Below are positions 24,448 to 35,929 of a DNA stretch of 64,000 nucleotides, in pieces. The stretch's first letter is position 1. Each line of letters opens with the position of its first letter. Made by a program: the position numbers and the translations under genes. The notes beneath the pieces are model-generated. The model did not search any database, was not told where the DNA came from, and saw only the letters and a list, made by a program, of their open reading frames with translations. Source of the stretch: Marthasterias glacialis (lineage: Eukaryota > Echinodermata > Asteroidea > Forcipulatida > Asteriidae); NCBI GenBank assembly GCA_911728455.2, contig OU452228.1:6262001-6326000 (forward strand). Direction: 5' to 3'.

Positions 24448-25081
24448 AAAATCATAGCCGGTAGTTGGTGAGGCTATGTTCTCGACAGGTTGATAGAAAC
24501 AGCTGACCATTTGAGTTATTACCATTACCGATCCCATGGTGCCTGATAGTCTTTGGCCGAGATGCATGATCATTGCCAACACGTATGTTAAAGTCTCTGA
24601 GCCTGATCAGTTTGTCCTCTTTCGGTAGTATGGTTAATCAAAGGCTTATATCATTGTAAAATTGTTCTTTGACGGGCTCTTCATTCGTCGTTGTGGGGGC
24701 ATATGCGCCAATGACAGTGAGGTAGGGTTTACTGTTCACTGGCTTCCTGCGTGTGATGAGGCACTCATTTGCAGTATGGGGCAAAGTTTCCAACTTGTCA
24801 TCAGCAAGCAACAATCTCAACACCAGGGCAACACCATGTAATCATTTGTCAGTTTCTGGTATCTAGAGGTGTCCTCTGTCAGCTGTCCACTGTCTGCAAA
24901 TTGTGTTTCGCAAAGAGCCGCCATGTCAATGGAGTATCGTTGTAGTTCGAGTCCAATCACTGCTGTCCTTCTGTCGAAAGTGCGTTCACTGTTGAGTATG
25001 CATACATTCCAGGTAGCAATTATGAGACAATTTCTTATTTTTGTATTTGGACAAACATAATCCTGCATAGTCAAATTGTTG
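24448..25081 (-). pseudogene. LINE endonuclease domain, inverted 5' part of an insertion
   Basis: On the minus strand the translation reads as the N-terminal AP-type endonuclease of a non-LTR retrotransposon: ATWNV near the start, RRTAVIGLELQRYSIDMAAL, the catalytic-glutamate region LCETQF, then GAYAPT and a degraded GDFN motif (RDFN) followed by RVGNDH. A frameshift near 24820 and a stop near 24637 break it, so it is dead. It abuts, in opposite orientation, the 3' part of the same kind of element (25083-25681). Confidence 0.8.
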
Positions 25082-25082
25082 A

Positions 25083-25681
25083 AACTGTTGATGACTTCAT
25101 CTATCTTTATCAGCTATGAGCAGCTTAAACAGAGTGTGTAAGTTGAGGACGCTCAAACTCTCCAGAAAATGTGTAATATACAGGACCTGTATTATCCCAG
25201 TCCTCCCCCACGGGTCCGATACATGGACACTTCTCCAGACTAATCTGAGAAGACTTGAAGCCTTCCACCAATGATCCCAAAGGACCATCCTTAACGTCCG
25301 ATGGTATGATCAAACTACCAATGCAGAGGTCATGCAAAACAAAAAAACTTCCCACAATTGGACAGCAAGTTTGTCACTGTAGAGTTGCTCTCTGTGGCCA
25401 CATCGCCCGCCTTGCTGAAAACACCCCGGCAAAAAAGGCCCTCAACATGGCTATAAACAGCCTAGGCAAAATCCCCCTATCACCTGGATGGTCAGACCCA
25501 GAGGCCGCCCACAAACATCCTGGGTTGAACAACTGGGACCACCCAGCAGGGTGGATGGGCTGTGGAGCCAAGCTACCAACAGCGGGCGTAGTAAGATCGG
25601 AGCAAAGGACCCAGATGTCTATGCGGTAGGGTGAGTGAATGAGTGAGTGAGAGAGTGAGTGAGTGAGTGAATGAGTGAGGG
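25083..25681 (+). pseudogene. LINE 3' part (RT C-terminal region) with GAGT-repeat tail
   Basis: The plus strand encodes, with frameshifts, the region after the reverse transcriptase: VDDFIYL, then TILNVRWYDQTTNAEV, KLPTIGQQV, RVALCGHIARL, NTPAKKALNMAINSL and PLSPGW. It ends in a (GTGAGTGA)n-type tail at ~25629-25681. The same C-terminal logic and tail close the LINE at 27652-28984, so both belong to one family. I cannot assign the clade with certainty. Confidence 0.8.
25629..25681. repeat. GAGT-rich microsatellite serving as LINE 3' tail
   Basis: Repeats of gtga/gagt units directly follow the last LINE codons. Tails of short repeats instead of poly-A occur in several LINE clades. Confidence 0.8.
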
Positions 25682-25689
25682 ATAACCCG

Positions 25690-27430
25690 TCAGCTGCGGT
25701 TTGCTGACCGGGTTTATAAGGAGCAACCAATTTTCAGGGTACCTTTTCTTACCCCTTCCCTGCATTGGGGAAAGCAGTGGCCTCTCTATATAGGGCTGCT
25801 CTGACATCTGAAGTGCTGCTGCACCCTCTCCTGCACGGTACCCGAGTTTGATGGCAAGCGCATCAAGATAACCGGGGATGATTTTGACGAAGTGGATACC
25901 ATGTGCTGGATGGACTGCATCTATGTATTGATTATGATTAATTCCAATTTTAAAAATGTGCATTGTATGTTATTTTACCGAATATCACCAACTTCATTGT
26001 TCAAAAGCATTGTTTCCTAAAAAAAACTTTTAAATCGAGGAAGACCTTATCCTTTGAAGAACAGACCGTATGTAAAAAGCCAACTCCAATTTTTTAAATG
26101 TTCTTGTGTCATCAAAGAAAAAGTAGCTCAATGCAATTCCTATGGGCTTCTGGTAATCAGTAGAGCCAGTTTGTGTAAAGTGGGCATAGCGTACAGTGGA
26201 ATATGTCACACTTAACAGGGTTAAGTGTACTTGAGTCCCTAATGTCCAAGTCCGAGTCAGAGACCTTGTTGTCCGAGTCCGAGTCTGAGTCGTCCCCACT
26301 AAGTCTGAGTCCCCAATACCATCGATCCTCAAGACTGTCATATGGAACATTTCTGCAAAATTTTTACCACTTTAAAAAGTCAAAACAGATATTTTAAAGA
26401 CACAGGATTGATTTCCATTGTGTAATGAATTGATTAAGAACACTTATAACATCTTGAGACAAAAAAAAAGAGCACAGACTTACAAGACAAACTGACCGAC
26501 TTGTTCGGAATCTGAATGAGTTAACATATCATTGTGAGTGACGCTCTGTACCAATGGCTTAACTACAATATCAATCACGAAAGTAGAAAATCAATTGACA
26601 TGAACCAACGAAAAACTGACACAATGAGCCAACTATACTGAGCTTGCTGTTCAAGTCTGAGATTATACTTAGTTTTTTCTAGATCATAGGTCACGCGAAA
26701 CGCTATTCGGAAGGTTAATCCTGAAGGGGCGTTATTTCAGGTAGACAAAAACCACCATCACAGATTTGAACAAGACTTTAACCCTGACATGCGCAGTTGA
26801 AACAAACAGGGTTCATGGTTTATATGCAAAGGGCAAAGTCAACACATCAATGGAAACTTTTTTTTTTCATTATTGACCACAGGTCGTGTATTTTTATCGT
26901 GTTTGCCTGGTCTGGATCTGAGTCACAAGGTCAAGCCTCAGTGGGAGTCCACAAAAAATGGTCTCGAGACCGGTCTTGTGTCCGAGACCTGTCTCGAGTC
27001 CTAGAGCACTGGAGCTCGTGTATTTTTGTCATGTCACAGATAAACAAAATTAAACTAGAGGCTTGCCAGACTATAACATTGTAAAAAGCAATTACAAAAA
27101 AATGTATAAGACACTTCCGGTTTCGACCAACAGTACAAGTCATGTGATTTTGCACACACTATCAAAATTGAAGGCCTGTATGAACTCTATTAATTCCAAC
27201 AAAATGCAACCTTCGGTCATTTGTGCTTGACTTCATACTGATTTATAAATTCCACCTTTAACTTGAAGTCACTTGACACATGACCCGACGTCACAATAAC
27301 GTATTTGTGCTGTGGCACATCATTGGTATTTGGTCTTTGCTTGGACCAAGTTTGAAGAGGATCAAAGCTTTTAGGGAGTGACCAATGGCCTTGTAAGAAG
27401 ACAAAAAAAATTAGGAAAAAATATTGCCTT
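25690..27430. other. Interval with no recognised gene; degenerate GAGTCC microsatellite
   Basis: No protein family or RNA gene is recognised. At ~26228-26320 the sequence is built from degenerate gagtcc/gagtct units (gtccgagtccgagtctgagt). At ~26960-27000 there is a ggtctcgagacc palindrome inside similar gagtcc-like words. The rest looks like intergenic or intronic DNA. Confidence 0.5.
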
Positions 27431-27454
27431 TGGAAAAGCCCCCAAAACACACAG

Positions 27455-27525
27455 GCTACTTTCTTGGGTTGACACGAGCATTCTATAGCCGATGTCTTAA
27501 CCGCTAGACCACACTCCGCCTCTTT
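27455..27525 (-). mobile_element. tRNA-derived SINE head (copy A)
   Basis: The reverse complement contains an A-box-like tggtctagcgg followed by ttaagacatcggct and a tRNA-like layout. It reads like a tRNA-derived SINE 5' end, degenerate in its B box. The partner in copy B lies at ~30955-31030 (tatctagtggttaag ... catgggtgcaa). It is too degenerate to be a functional tRNA. Confidence 0.45.
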
Positions 27526-27609
27526 AATTTGTTTTAATTTGATTCATTTGAAAGTTTTAACTTCAACGTATACTTTGTCTAAATGTTAAATTTATTGTTT
27601 GTTTTACAG

Positions 27610-29056
27610 GCCTCCTGTCTGGATCACTTTTTCATTTTCTCATTCACATTTTCTACAGGTATGGCAATCAAGAAAAGCCCCAGCAGAGTGGAAAGAGAGC
27701 ATCATAGTTACACTATACAAAGGGAAGGGCCCCTGCACTGAATGCAGTAGCTACCGACACATCACACTTCTATCTGTTCCAGGGAAGGTTTTTGCTCATG
27801 CCTCATAGCCCGGTTGAACCCCCTGCTAGTTGAGCACAGATGACCTGAGCAATCTTGATTCAGTCGCTTTGCTATGGATGCCATTCTCGCCCTCTGTCTG
27901 CTGTCCGAGCTGCATCACAAGTTTCACAAACCCTTTTCAGTGGCCAATGTTGATCTGAGGGCAGCTTTTAACTCAGTTGATGGGAAAACACTTTGGAAAG
28001 CCCTCCAGACCATCTCCTTACCCTCATAAAGAATCTCCATACCAACACCACCGTCAAGGAAGGCACACCTCCGAAAGCTTCCTCACAAGATCTGGTGTAA
28101 GGCAGGGCTGCATCCTGGCACCTTCCCTTTTCTGCCGTGCAATGTACTGGATCCTCGATAGGGCAACTATGGATGTAGGGATCACTGTTGGTCAGTTCAA
28201 GGTTTTATACCTGGACTATAAAGATGGCGTCGCTCTCGTCAGTAACAAGACCAACGATCTGAACACTGCACTCCAGTCTTTTCAGAACGAGGCTGCCATT
28301 TTTGGCTTCAACATCTCCCGGCATGAAACCAAAAGCCTAGTTCTAAATCCAAGCTACACCAGCATTCCCATTCACATTATGCTGAACAGCCAGTCTGTCG
28401 ACAGTGTGGAGGATTTTGTATATCTAAGAGTAAGATCTCCAACACTTGGCGCACTGAACCCGACATCCTCAGACGTCTTGGTCTACCTTCATCTGCTACG
28501 AACAGCCTACTGGACTATACTGGACATGCATCATACCTGTCCTGCTTTACAGCTCAGAAACCTGGACCCTCCTCAAATCCAACCTCAGATGATGTGAATC
28601 ATTCCGCCAAAGGTGTCAACGTTCGATCCTCGGCATCAAGTGGTTCGACTGCATCAGTAACAACGAGGTCACCTACAGGACAAGACTGCCTACCATCAAC
28701 CACCAAATCCAATGTCACCAAATTGCCTTCTTCGGTCACGTTGCTTGCCTGGCAGACAATATCCCTTCCAAAAGCGCTCTGGGCATTACTGTTAATTTCA
28801 GGAAAGGTCAACCGCCGGGTCCTGGCTGAAAGAGACCCCACGGTCGTCACAGGTCATCTTGGCAAGAACAACCGCGATGGCCCAGCGTGACTGACGGTAT
28901 GTGGGATGAGGCTACAGAGCGTGGAGACAGGAGGTCGGCGCAACAGACCTTTGCTGTTTATGCAGACAAGTGAGTGGGTGAGTGATTCAAATTTCCGAAA
29001 GACATGTTGAGCAGTGTTCTAAAGTGAAACTGAATATAGTTCACAAAAAGTAGCTG
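27610..29056 (+). other. Exon-like block alpha, copy A, split by the LINE
   Basis: Acceptor tttgttttacag ends at 27609 and donor ctg|gtaag begins at 29057. Without the LINE the block would be about 100 bp, matching the intact block at 31117-31217. No conserved coding frame is evident, so a non-coding exon is the likelier reading if it is an exon at all. Confidence 0.4.
27652..28984 (+). pseudogene. 5'-truncated LINE reverse transcriptase, inactive
   Basis: The translation begins within the RT domain (KAPAEWKESIIVTLYKGKG, then SYRHITLLSVPGKVFAHA). After a stop and frameshifts it continues with RSGVRQGCILAPSLF. The active-site box that is normally Y-A-D-D reads YKDG within LYLDYKDGVAL, so catalysis is lost. 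The C-terminal part (VEDFVYLRVRS and following) is frameshifted. The element ends with the same gtgagtgggtgagtga tail as the neighbouring LINE. Imperfect 10-bp target duplications flank it: attcacattt at 27642-27651 and attcaaattt at 28985-28994. Confidence 0.88.
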
Positions 29057-29863
29057 GTAAGAATCAGTTGACATTATTCTGTTATTTTAGAAGATTGATT
29101 TAACAATGAAAATGTCTGTAGGTTAAACATTTTTACAAGCATAAATATAATAAGGTATGGAAAAGATGCTCGTTCCTAAGAACTACAATTAGCTTCAAAG
29201 AATATTGACAGGCCTTGATTTACCTTGACTTTAATGAGAGAGCTTTAAGTTGAGACAAAACTTAACGATCCACATTAAATCAGCTTCAATTTCCAGCTCA
29301 TTTTTAGCCATTTGTGACCCTCCACTTAGGTTTGTGAGAGCATAATATATCATTCTTGTTGTACTTTTAACTATATGTAAAATACTCTTTGAGCACATTT
29401 ATTTGTGAGAAAATAGAGTTAGCTGTTGTAAATTACTTACCAACCAAAAGGACCTGTGGTGAAATTGCAAAAACTGTTAATGGCCTGACGTTTTGACCCT
29501 AGCAAAGTCTTTTGCAAAGGCTAAAGGGGGAAAGCCTTTAAGACAGACTCTGCTTAGGTCAAAATTTTAGGCCATTGAGTTCTTTTTAGCAATTTTGTTT
29601 GTAGCTGAATGGTTTTGCTACAAGTCATCACGAGAAATTCTTTATACCCAAACCATCTAACCGTATTAATTCTCAAAAACCAAATCAATTGACCTCAGTC
29701 TTTGTAGTATTGATGCTCCATGCTAAGTTTTACTTTGCTTTAAAATCAACCCCTAAAGAAGTAAAACTGTGTTAAGTTTCTTTCATCTAACAGCACAGTT
29801 TTATAACTAGGAGTAAATATTTTATAAAATAATAAATTGATTGGAATGATCTGTATGTTTCAG

Positions 29864-29963
29864 GTTCCTTGAAGTTGTTTTTTGTAGTCACTGACCAACA
29901 TCACTTCATGAAGGAACTATCTTACACCTGTAACTAAATGGAACAGAAACACTTCCAGAGAGG
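29864..29963 (+). other. Exon-like block beta, copy A
   Basis: A 100-bp block lies between tctgtatgtttcag and agg|gtaagcc. Its copy-B partner at 32071-32153 keeps both splice-like ends. Confidence 0.4.
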
Positions 29964-30456
29964 GTAAGCCTCTTTTGTTCTTTTTGTTGGTAGATTTTAG
30001 GTCCCTCATTTCGTTAATATTATACATACCCCTTTGCCACATCAACCAACATTCTTGAAATATAATATTTAGAACTTGATAGAACATGAAAAGGAAAAAT
30101 ATTCAAGTACAACTTTTTCCTAATCTTAAAACACAAATTTAATAAGCAACCTGAACTTTAAAGACGTTGAATTTTTGGTAAAGTTATCACAAAACGTAAA
30201 GGCATTATGTTTGTAATCAGGACCTGTTTTATCAAATATTTTCAATGAAAATGAAATTTTCATTCCAATAAAAAAAAATCACTGTGAAAAATACCAAACA
30301 ATGTCAGTTGCAGACATGATGTATGCAGTAACCCTTTCTGGCTAGATGGATGTTTAACGTTGAGTAAGTTTTGAAAGTTACATCATAAAGGAATTAGTTA
30401 GAATGACATATATATATTACCCATTAGAAACAAGATTTAATGTTTCACATTTACAG

Positions 30457-30557
30457 ACAACCTGTTCAAGAAGCTGTTTGACTGTTGCCATTCACTGATG
30501 TTACATCATAGAGTATTGAGCTGCCTCTCTGAGTTAAGTCAACATTCATTACAACAG
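30457..30557 (+). other. Exon-like block gamma
   Basis: A 101-bp block lies between tttcacatttacag and cag|gtaagcg, just right of the end of copy A. No coding frame is recognised. Confidence 0.35.
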
Positions 30558-31116
30558 GTAAGCGTTAACTTTGGATTTGTTACCCACTTTGATTCTTCTT
30601 TATTTGTCATTGTAAGATGGAGCACTTAGGGTATGAACATAACTAGAAAAAAACCTGACACATAGTACTTTGACCTGGTTAGAACTTGACCCCTCAAGTT
30701 CTTGGGGTACTTGGTACTCAGATTTGAGTAATGAACTCCATCACTTTGAGAGTTTTGTGTCTCATGGTTAGCAATTGAGTATAAATGAGGGACAATTTTC
30801 TAAAATGAGACATTTATAGTGGAGGCTGTTGGTGCATGTCAATTTTTGTTATTCAATTCTACTTTAGTGTACTACTTGGCACTTAACTTGAACAAAAACA
30901 ATGCCTCTTTGCACTAGCGCGGAAAAGTAAAAAAAAAAAAAACCCACACACACAGGCTTGCTATGCTTGTTGCACCCATGACACTGGCATTCTAGAGCAG
31001 ATGTCTTAACCACTAGATAACACTCGGCTTGTTTTCATTGTATTGATTTGATGCAGTGATAGTTTTTATTTTAAAAAAACTTTCTTTAACTGTTAAATTT
31101 ATTGCTTGTTTCACAG

Positions 31117-31217
31117 GCCTCCTGTCTGGATCACTTTTTTTTTCGCATTCACATTTCCGAAAGAAATGTTGTACAGTATTCCAGAGTGAAACAGGATTTA
31201 GTTCTCACTACAAGCTG
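31117..31217 (+). other. Exon-like block alpha, copy B (intact)
   Basis: A 101-bp block follows gcttgtttcacag and precedes ctg|gtaagaatc. It is colinear with the LINE-interrupted block in copy A. Confidence 0.45.
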
Positions 31218-32070
31218 GTAAGAATCTGTTGACATTACTCTTTTTTCAGGATACTTGTTTTAACAAGGGAACTTTTGAAGGACTGTAGATTGCACATTTT
31301 CCAAGCATAATTATACCAGTGTATGACAATGATGTTCATTCCTAAGAAATACAATTAGCTTCAAAGAATATTGACTCGCCTTGATTTACCATGACTTTGA
31401 TGAGAGAGAGTTTTAAGTTCAGACAAGACTTTGTTAAGATTTAACAATCAACATTTAATCAGCTTCAAATTCAAGCTCATTTTTAGCAATTTGTGATCCA
31501 CCACTTTGTGAGAGCATAATCTATCATTTTTGTTTCACTGTGACTTTATGTAAAATACCATTTGAGCACATTTATTTGTGAGAAAATTGAGTTAAATCTA
31601 ATTGCTTACCAACCAAAAGGAACTATGGTATGAATGCAAAAAACTGTTAATGCCTGATGTTTTGACCCTAGCAGAGCCTTTCTCAAAGGCTAAAGCGGGA
31701 AAGCTTTCAAGAAAGACTCTGCTAGTTTCGAAATTTCAGGCCAGTGAATTTTATGAAGCAATTTTGTTTATAGTTGAATGGTTCTGCTACCAGTCTACAC
31801 AAGAAACTCTTTATACCCTAACCATACTCAATTCTCAAAAACCAAATCAACTGCTACTTTCTTGAATTTATGTGTAAATGTGTTGATTAGAAAAGGCATT
31901 TTACCTCAGCTGTTTTTGTACTGATGCTGAGTTTTACTTTGCTATAAAATCAACACCTAAAGAGGAAAGAAAATAAGTTAAGTTTCTTTCATCCACCAGC
32001 ACAGTTATAACTGGGAGTAAATATATTATGAAATAATAACAACTTGAGTGGAAAGTTTTGTATGTTTCAG

Positions 32071-32153
32071 GTTCCTTGATTATGAAGTTGTGTCGCTGTA
32101 GTCACTTACCAACATCACTTCATGAGGGGAATATCTAAACACTTCCAGAAGGG
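32071..32153 (+). other. Exon-like block beta, copy B
   Basis: An 83-bp block lies between tgtatgtttcag and ggg|gtaagtc. It is the partner of 29864-29963, with an internal indel. Confidence 0.4.
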
Positions 32154-32989
32154 GTAAGTCTCACATCTCTAGCCATTTTTGTTCTAAATTGTGTTCTTTT
32201 TGTTGGTAGATTTTAGGTCTCTCATTATGTTAATTTTGTACACACCCCTATGCCACATCCACCAACATTCTTGAAATATAATATTTAGAGCTTGATAGAA
32301 CATGAAAGGGTAAAAACATTCAAATACAACATATTCCTTATTTTAAAACACAAAGTTAATTAGCGGTCTGAACTTTAAAGACATTGTATTTTTGCTGAGT
32401 TAGCACATAACAAAAAGGCAATATATGTTTATGAACAAAACCTATTATTTTTATTAAATATTTTCTTCAAAGACTTCAATAAAAAAATCATTGTGAGAAA
32501 TATTGAACATTGTCAGTTGCAGACATGACGTTTGCAGTAGCCCTTTCTGACTAGATGGATGTTTGACTTTGAGTCAGTTTTGAAAGTTACATCATGAAGG
32601 AATTGTGATTAAAAACAGCCAGCTAGAATGACCTTTATCTATTACCCATTGTGAACAGCATTTAATGTTTTAATGTGCAGTAGATTTATGTGAGCGCTGT
32701 GAGAGTAACTTTTCAAAATCAAAAAATCATCACGTTTTAAACAATTCGGGTAAAGATTTCTGCAGGTAAATTTGGTGGCCATCGTTAATAGTAGCCATCA
32801 AGCATCCACAGATTTTTGGTAGACTTAAAATGTAAAATGTTGACCTGTAAACTCACCAATTTGTGTTACCTATGTTAAACAAACTGAATTGAGTCAAGTA
32901 TTTTTGCCAGGTACGTTTGGCAGCCCTCTTAAAAACTGACCATTTTGGATTTTCAAGTGTCCAGATAAATTTGTAGAGTGACATATATG

Positions 32990-33330
32990 AAGATCATTTA
33001 TGCCAATTGTCATGGTTTGAAACAAATCCATCAACAGTATAGTTTGCATGGAGGATAGCACCTTTTTGAAAAAGTTTATCTATTTCCTGAAAAATAACTT
33101 TAACCTCTGCAGGAGAAAATGAAATTTGTTTAGGCCTGAATATTTGCAAAGGCCGTTCTACAAATTCAATGTGATAGTGCTGAATAGCATCTAATAACCA
33201 TTTGTCTGACGTTATATCCCTCCAATTGTTTACAAACTGTGCAAATCTACCTGCAATTTTGCTCGACTGAATGCAATAAAAAGTGTGTGAACTTACATGT
33301 ACCAATGTCATGTTTTCGTGCAAATCTACT
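32990..33330 (-). pseudogene. DIRS/Ngaro-like reverse transcriptase, N-terminal fragment
   Basis: The minus-strand reading contains KIAGRFAQFVNNW, ITSDKWLLDAIQHYHIEF, PAEVKVIFQEIDKLFQKGAI and GFVSN. This is the layout that precedes the RT core in DIRS/Ngaro-type tyrosine-recombinase retrotransposons. The frame ends just after GFVSN at ~32994, so the catalytic core is missing here. Confidence 0.75.
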
Positions 33331-33344
33331 TTGTAGTTTTCACT

Positions 33345-34490
33345 GGTGTCCGTTGCCTGGCATTCTGCTGAGGCCTCCGGTACCTGTTGTACCAGGTGTG
33401 CTGGTAGTTTAAATAATTGCTACCGCGCCTAGCCTTGCTTGAGTATCGGATAGTGAAATCACCCCTATGCCCTTGTCTCTTATGCTCAAGTCTATCAGAT
33501 CTTTGCCAAGACGCACCACCAACTTTAATGCCGATTTTATTGTTTGTTAAATGTCTTTACATTGTTGTCATAAATTATCACCAAAGAAGAACCCGGTTAC
33601 AGGAACATACGGAGAACATAAGCTGGCAAATTGTCTGTTGAGATCAGGTTTGATAAGCTCACATCTTCTCCTATTGAGCTCATGATTCACATGACCCATG
33701 ACAGCAACAGAATCCAGCAGTTTCGTGATTTCGGTTTTGAAATCAATGGCCGGATTATCTTGTCTTTCTTGACCTGTCGGTCGAGTCATCAGCAAATTAA
33801 TCAAGCCAACGATCGGTACAATACCTTTCAGGTGGGCTTGTTGTACCTTTTGGAACTTAATGTCCTGTGATCGGGTCTTAGGTTTGAGTGAGTTCCACAC
33901 TTCAGGGTTTACCGTGTGCACTCGAGGTTCTTCACATTTGTCGGCCTCTGTAGTGGATTCAAATTATCACTCGCCTTATCGTCAGGCAGTTTGTGGCGGA
34001 CCATTTTGTCCACCACCTTGGCTAAATTATCACTCACTGCAGCCGCTGTTGGCTCATCTTCGGTGTACAACTGGTCAAAATTATCAAGTACTTTGTCATC
34101 CGGGCCATTTTTCGGTCTCTTGTTCTAGCTGTCCCTCCCGCAGGAGTTCCTCAACAGCTTTGGACGCAGTCTCTACATCGGAATTTGATTCCGATGTTGA
34201 CAATCTAGCTCGTTTTGAAGGTCTGCTCAAGACAAATGATTGCATGTTGTCAATGGCAGCCATGCAGGCTAGTTTAGATGTCATATCAGCAAATTCTTGC
34301 CGAGACACGGCCGTTTCTGACGGCTGCTGTGGGTTTTTGTCCGTCTGCCTTTGCGACCCTTGCCTTTCGGCTTTCCTGATGAACCACCGGCCGATGGATT
34401 ACCATCTTTGGCTTGTCTTAAATCTTGCTCTGGTTCAGACGGTTCAGCCATTAGCTCAAGAAATTCCCCATCAATAACGTTGATTCCCAT
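33345..34490 (-). pseudogene. DIRS/Ngaro-like gag-type ORF, frameshifted
   Basis: On the minus strand, from 34490 downward, there is an acidic start region and a basic stretch (KPKGKGRKGRR), then EFADMTSKLACMA. The strongest block follows at 33568-33921: EVWNSLKPKTRSQDIKFQKV, QQAHLKGIVPIVGLINLLM, ITKLLDSVAVMGHVNHELNR, and DLNRQFASLCSPYVPVTGFF. This block is typical of the first ORF of DIRS/Ngaro-like elements. An arginine-rich tail lies in another frame between 33345 and 33540. Several frame changes show it is defunct. It sits immediately upstream, in minus-strand order, of the RT fragment, so both belong to one truncated element. Confidence 0.75.
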
Positions 34491-34930
34491 CGTAGTTTAT
34501 TCCGGCACAGAAAATGTATTGAGGTGTGCAGGGTCTGGGGCACCCTTATATTGAGAAGATTCTTTTCAAGATCTCTCAACCGTGACTCTATACTCCGGTG
34601 GGAAGTGTAATCTGAAGTAAGTCCGAAGTGGGAGGTGATGACGAGGTAGAATTCAGTACATGACCTAACAACACTTCTTTCGCAGCTAATTCATTTAAAT
34701 TGCGTTGAGCGCAGTGAAAGAACTTGTGGTTTGAACACAGCTTGTGATCGGGTGACAAATGTTGAACAAGAGCAACACCCATTTAGTCCTATTGAAGTTG
34801 GTCCAGTTACTCTCAAAATAGCCTGGACTCCAATGACATCAACTGATTTATTTTTGCATTACAGAAAGTTGTTGTGGGAAACGCACTTGGTGAAAAGGTG
34901 CCTATTGTGTAGCAGAGAGCGCTCCACCGT
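34491..34930. other. Interval with no recognised gene
   Basis: Upstream of the gag-like ORF on the minus strand no further domain is recognised. It may hold the degenerate 5' end of the same retroelement. Confidence 0.4.
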
Positions 34931-34939
34931 GGGTAGGGA

Positions 34940-35152
34940 ATAAAAACCTGGGTCCCTTACGGGGAGCCTTCATTTCTGTTCTGATGCTCATGATGGCTTG
35001 AGCCTTCCGATGTCAACCCATTTCTGTCCTGATGCTGGTGGTGGATAGTGCTGATCTCTGCTTAGGTTCATGATGGCTTGAGCCTTACGATCTCAACTTT
35101 TGGGGCTCTGGTGGTCTCAATCTGTACCATCCAACCCAAACTACACCAACAT
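34940..35152 (+). other. Putative first exon with TATA-like element and donor
   Basis: A TATA-like gggaataaaaacctggg at ~34938 is followed by two imperfect copies of gatgcttgagcc-type sequence (catgatggcttgagcctt at ~34990 and ~35070) and a strong donor cat|gtaagtgtc at 35153. No long open frame is seen, so this is at best a non-coding first exon. An internal acceptor-like ctctgcttag at ~35056-35065 is an alternative start for the exon. Confidence 0.3.
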
Positions 35153-35626
35153 GTAAGTGTCTCTTCTCCTCATCCTCACTCACCTGTATTTTTCTTGCAT
35201 ATTTGTTGTGCGTTTTCAAAAAAAAAAATTCCATTGCCAATCAATGTGTTTTTCTGAAGTAATTCAAATCCAAATGTTGCTTTTAGTAAACTTTTTTTCC
35301 TTATCTAAATGTAGTGGGTTTTTCACTCGAAAAAGGATACACATTCCATGCAAAGTTTGTTAATGCATATCCTTGCCTCATGCCATTACAAAGTGATTTT
35401 GTTGTACCTTATTTTGCCATTTCCATATGGTTTTTTTTTCCATTTGGAACTTTCCCTTTGGAACTTTGAATTGCCCTTTGTTTCAAAACATTTGTAGATG
35501 TTTCTGTGCTATAAAATCATTTTGCAAAGTTACTTCTTGAGCTTGTGAGTCAATGTATCTATGATATTATACAGTTATTATTAATTGCATTGATATTCAT
35601 CATGTAATATTCTCGTTTAATTCCAG

Positions 35627-35739
35627 CCCACTACCGATGGCGATCCCAAACTTGGCCCAACGGTTCTCCACGGCCTGACGATGTCCACCCAGTGTCCCTG
35701 ATGGATGCAGCCTGCACCAACCCAAGTCACAAGAACAAT
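35627..35739 (+). other. Exon-like block with strong splice sites
   Basis: A 113-bp block lies between cgtttaattccag and aat|gtaagtttt. It is more GC-rich than its surroundings and not repeated elsewhere in the window. Joined to the block at 38265 it would allow only a ~20-codon frame starting atggatgcagcc, so a coding role is doubtful. Confidence 0.45.
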
Positions 35740-35929
35740 GTAAGTTTTATTTCTATATCCATTACATCTGAAAACATGAATTTAATCGAATTTTAAGCTT
35801 GCTCACCCATCTAAAATATATGCATTAGATTTCAAACTTCTTTTGTTCCTGAATACAATTTTGAACCCATTTATTGGTTCACATTCCATACATCTGCTTT
35901 CGAGAAATTCCATCAACATTTGTTTAAAT

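Larger units (their letters stand above)
27440..30456 (+). repeat. Segmental duplication copy A (interrupted by a LINE)
   Basis: Excluding the LINE at 27652-28984, this stretch aligns in order with 30940-32670. Shared blocks include a minus-strand tRNA-like head, acaggcctcctgtctggatc, agctggtaagaatc, tcctaagaactacaattagc, a stretch on tgttttgaccctagca, tatgtttcaggttccttg and cattcttgaaatataat. Divergence is considerable (many substitutions and small indels), so the duplication is old. Confidence 0.85.
30940..32670 (+). repeat. Segmental duplication copy B (keeps the LINE empty site)
   Basis: This is the colinear partner of copy A. At 31147-31156 the sequence attcacattt runs directly into ccgaaag, whereas copy A has the LINE at this point, so copy B shows the pre-insertion state. 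The homology ends near ttaatgtttta at ~32665. Confidence 0.85.

Noticed and set aside
26228..26320. Possible regulatory repeat of GAGTCC
   Set aside because: Degenerate microsatellite with no surrounding gene structure.
30955..31030. Possible tRNA gene on the minus strand
   Set aside because: Only A-box and loose B-box similarity; acceptor stem ends do not pair, and it is duplicated with 27455-27525. A SINE head is more likely.
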